Positions 63,588 to 64,000 of a stretch of DNA of 64,000 nt are shown piece by piece; within the stretch, counting starts at the first letter, position 1; each line of letters begins with the position of its first letter. This DNA is from Stenotrophomonas mori. Its GTDB lineage: Bacteria; Pseudomonadota; Gammaproteobacteria; Xanthomonadales; Xanthomonadaceae. The notes under the pieces are model-generated. The model worked only from the letters and a program-made list of their open reading frames with translations, was not told where the DNA came from and ran no database searches. The stretch is taken from NCBI RefSeq assembly GCF_023556335.1, contig NZ_JAIKTS010000003.1, positions 187,670 through 251,669 of the forward strand, written 5' to 3'. Both the position numbers and the translations under genes were made by a program.

Positions 63588-64000
63588 TCAGGCCACCGCA
63601 TTGCGCGCTTTCAGCGGGACCACCTTGGTCACCCGCTCGGCGCGCCGCGCCAGGGCACGGTCGATGCGGCCGAACACGTCGCGCATGACCGCGGCCTCGG
63701 GCAGCAGGGTGACCCGGAAGTGGTGGCGGTAGGGCACGTTGAAGCTGGACCCGGGGACCACCAGGACGCCCTCGTCGTTCATCAGTTCCAGGGCGAATTC
63801 ATGGTCGTCGAAGCCCTGCGCGGCGGCGCCGACCACCGCCGGGAACGCGTACAGCGCGCCGGCCGGCGCGACCAGCTGCAGGTGCTCGCTGGCGGCGCAG
63901 GCCTCGATCACCGCGCGCCGGGTCTCGTACAGGCGTCCGCCCGGTGCGCACAGCGCGGAAATGGTGTCGGGGCCGTTGACCGCCGCGTCGATGGCGTACT
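63588..64000 (-). CDS. alaA: Alanine aminotransferase AlaA-type, C-terminal part (start lies beyond the window)
   Basis: The frame runs in from the right edge; about 137 C-terminal residues are visible. YAIDAAVNGPDTISALCAPG followed by GRLYETRRAVIEA, then PAGALYAFPAV and GVLVVPGSSFNVPYRHHFRVT, match the C-terminal domain of PLP-dependent aminotransferases of the AlaA group, including the Arg in HFRVT that binds the substrate carboxylate. The PLP lysine lies outside the window. AlaA makes alanine from pyruvate with glutamate. Downstream SGNH and methyltransferase genes are probably co-transcribed. Confidence 0.85.
   Translation of the reverse strand, partial: YAIDAAVNGPDTISALCAPGGRLYETRRAVIEACAASEHLQLVAPAGALYAFPAVVGAAAQGFDDHEFALELMNDEGVLVVPGSSFNVPYRHHFRVTLLPEAAVMRDVFGRIDRALARRAERVTKVVPLKARNAVA

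Overview
The window is a GC-rich (about 70%) chromosomal segment from a member of the Xanthomonadaceae, most like Pseudoxanthomonas, Stenotrophomonas or Lysobacter. The genus is an inference from three things: an N-acetylglucosamine (GlcNAc) utilisation locus of the Xanthomonas type, GTAG-headed palindromic repeats like those of Stenotrophomonas, and the local gene order (for example cytochrome c4 - dsbA - dsbA divergent from engB). I recognise 56 protein genes, two of them cut by the window edges. I saw no rRNA, tRNA, CRISPR array, prophage or insertion sequence.

Layout. 1-9.6 kb: an unknown partial gene, 6-phosphogluconate dehydrogenase, a BON-domain protein, a three-gene histidine kinase/response regulator cluster, folK, a five-unit palindromic repeat array, folM, a MidA-type methyltransferase and a VanZ-like protein. 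9.6-29.6 kb: the centrepiece, a GlcNAc/chitin-derived sugar locus. Two tandem cassettes with the same order and strand (glucokinase-family kinase -> TonB-dependent receptor -> GH20 hexosaminidase) lie divergent to nagP-nagR-nagB(II)-nagA-nagX. 29.7-41.3 kb: cca, slt, an Lrp/RhtA pair, an exonuclease/phosphatase-family gene, two DsbA lipoproteins, cytochrome c4, engB, a metallo-beta-lactamase-fold enzyme, an AraC regulator and a VIT transporter. 41.7-48.7 kb: a glutathione group (gshA, glutathione S-transferase, then frmR-frmA-grpB-fghA for formaldehyde detoxification) interrupted by an MFS exporter. 49-54.7 kb: a universal stress protein, and a LysR regulator followed by an MFS/HlyD/outer-membrane-factor efflux operon. 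54.7-64 kb: DegV, a tandem pair of amidohydrolases of which one has lost its metal ligands, DUF924, a three-domain monothiol glutaredoxin, a polysaccharide deacetylase and small metabolic genes, ending inside an AlaA-type aminotransferase.

How the GlcNAc genes fit together (inferred from known family functions). GH20 enzymes release GlcNAc from chitooligosaccharides or glycans. The TonB-dependent receptors carry oligosaccharides or GlcNAc over the outer membrane, and NagP carries GlcNAc over the inner membrane. The glucokinase-family enzymes phosphorylate it, NagA deacetylates GlcNAc-6-P, and NagB-II converts GlcN-6-P to fructose-6-P. The LacI-family NagR probably acts at three near-identical TGACA-ACGN-TGTCA boxes: one before each kinase gene, and one lying on the nagP promoter.

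The most unusual structure is the cassette duplication. The two kinase genes share a 774-bp tract that differs at only about seven positions, although their 5' ends and the linked receptors and hexosaminidases have diverged strongly, which is a clear sign of gene conversion. Both cassettes also carry an intrinsic terminator between receptor and hexosaminidase.
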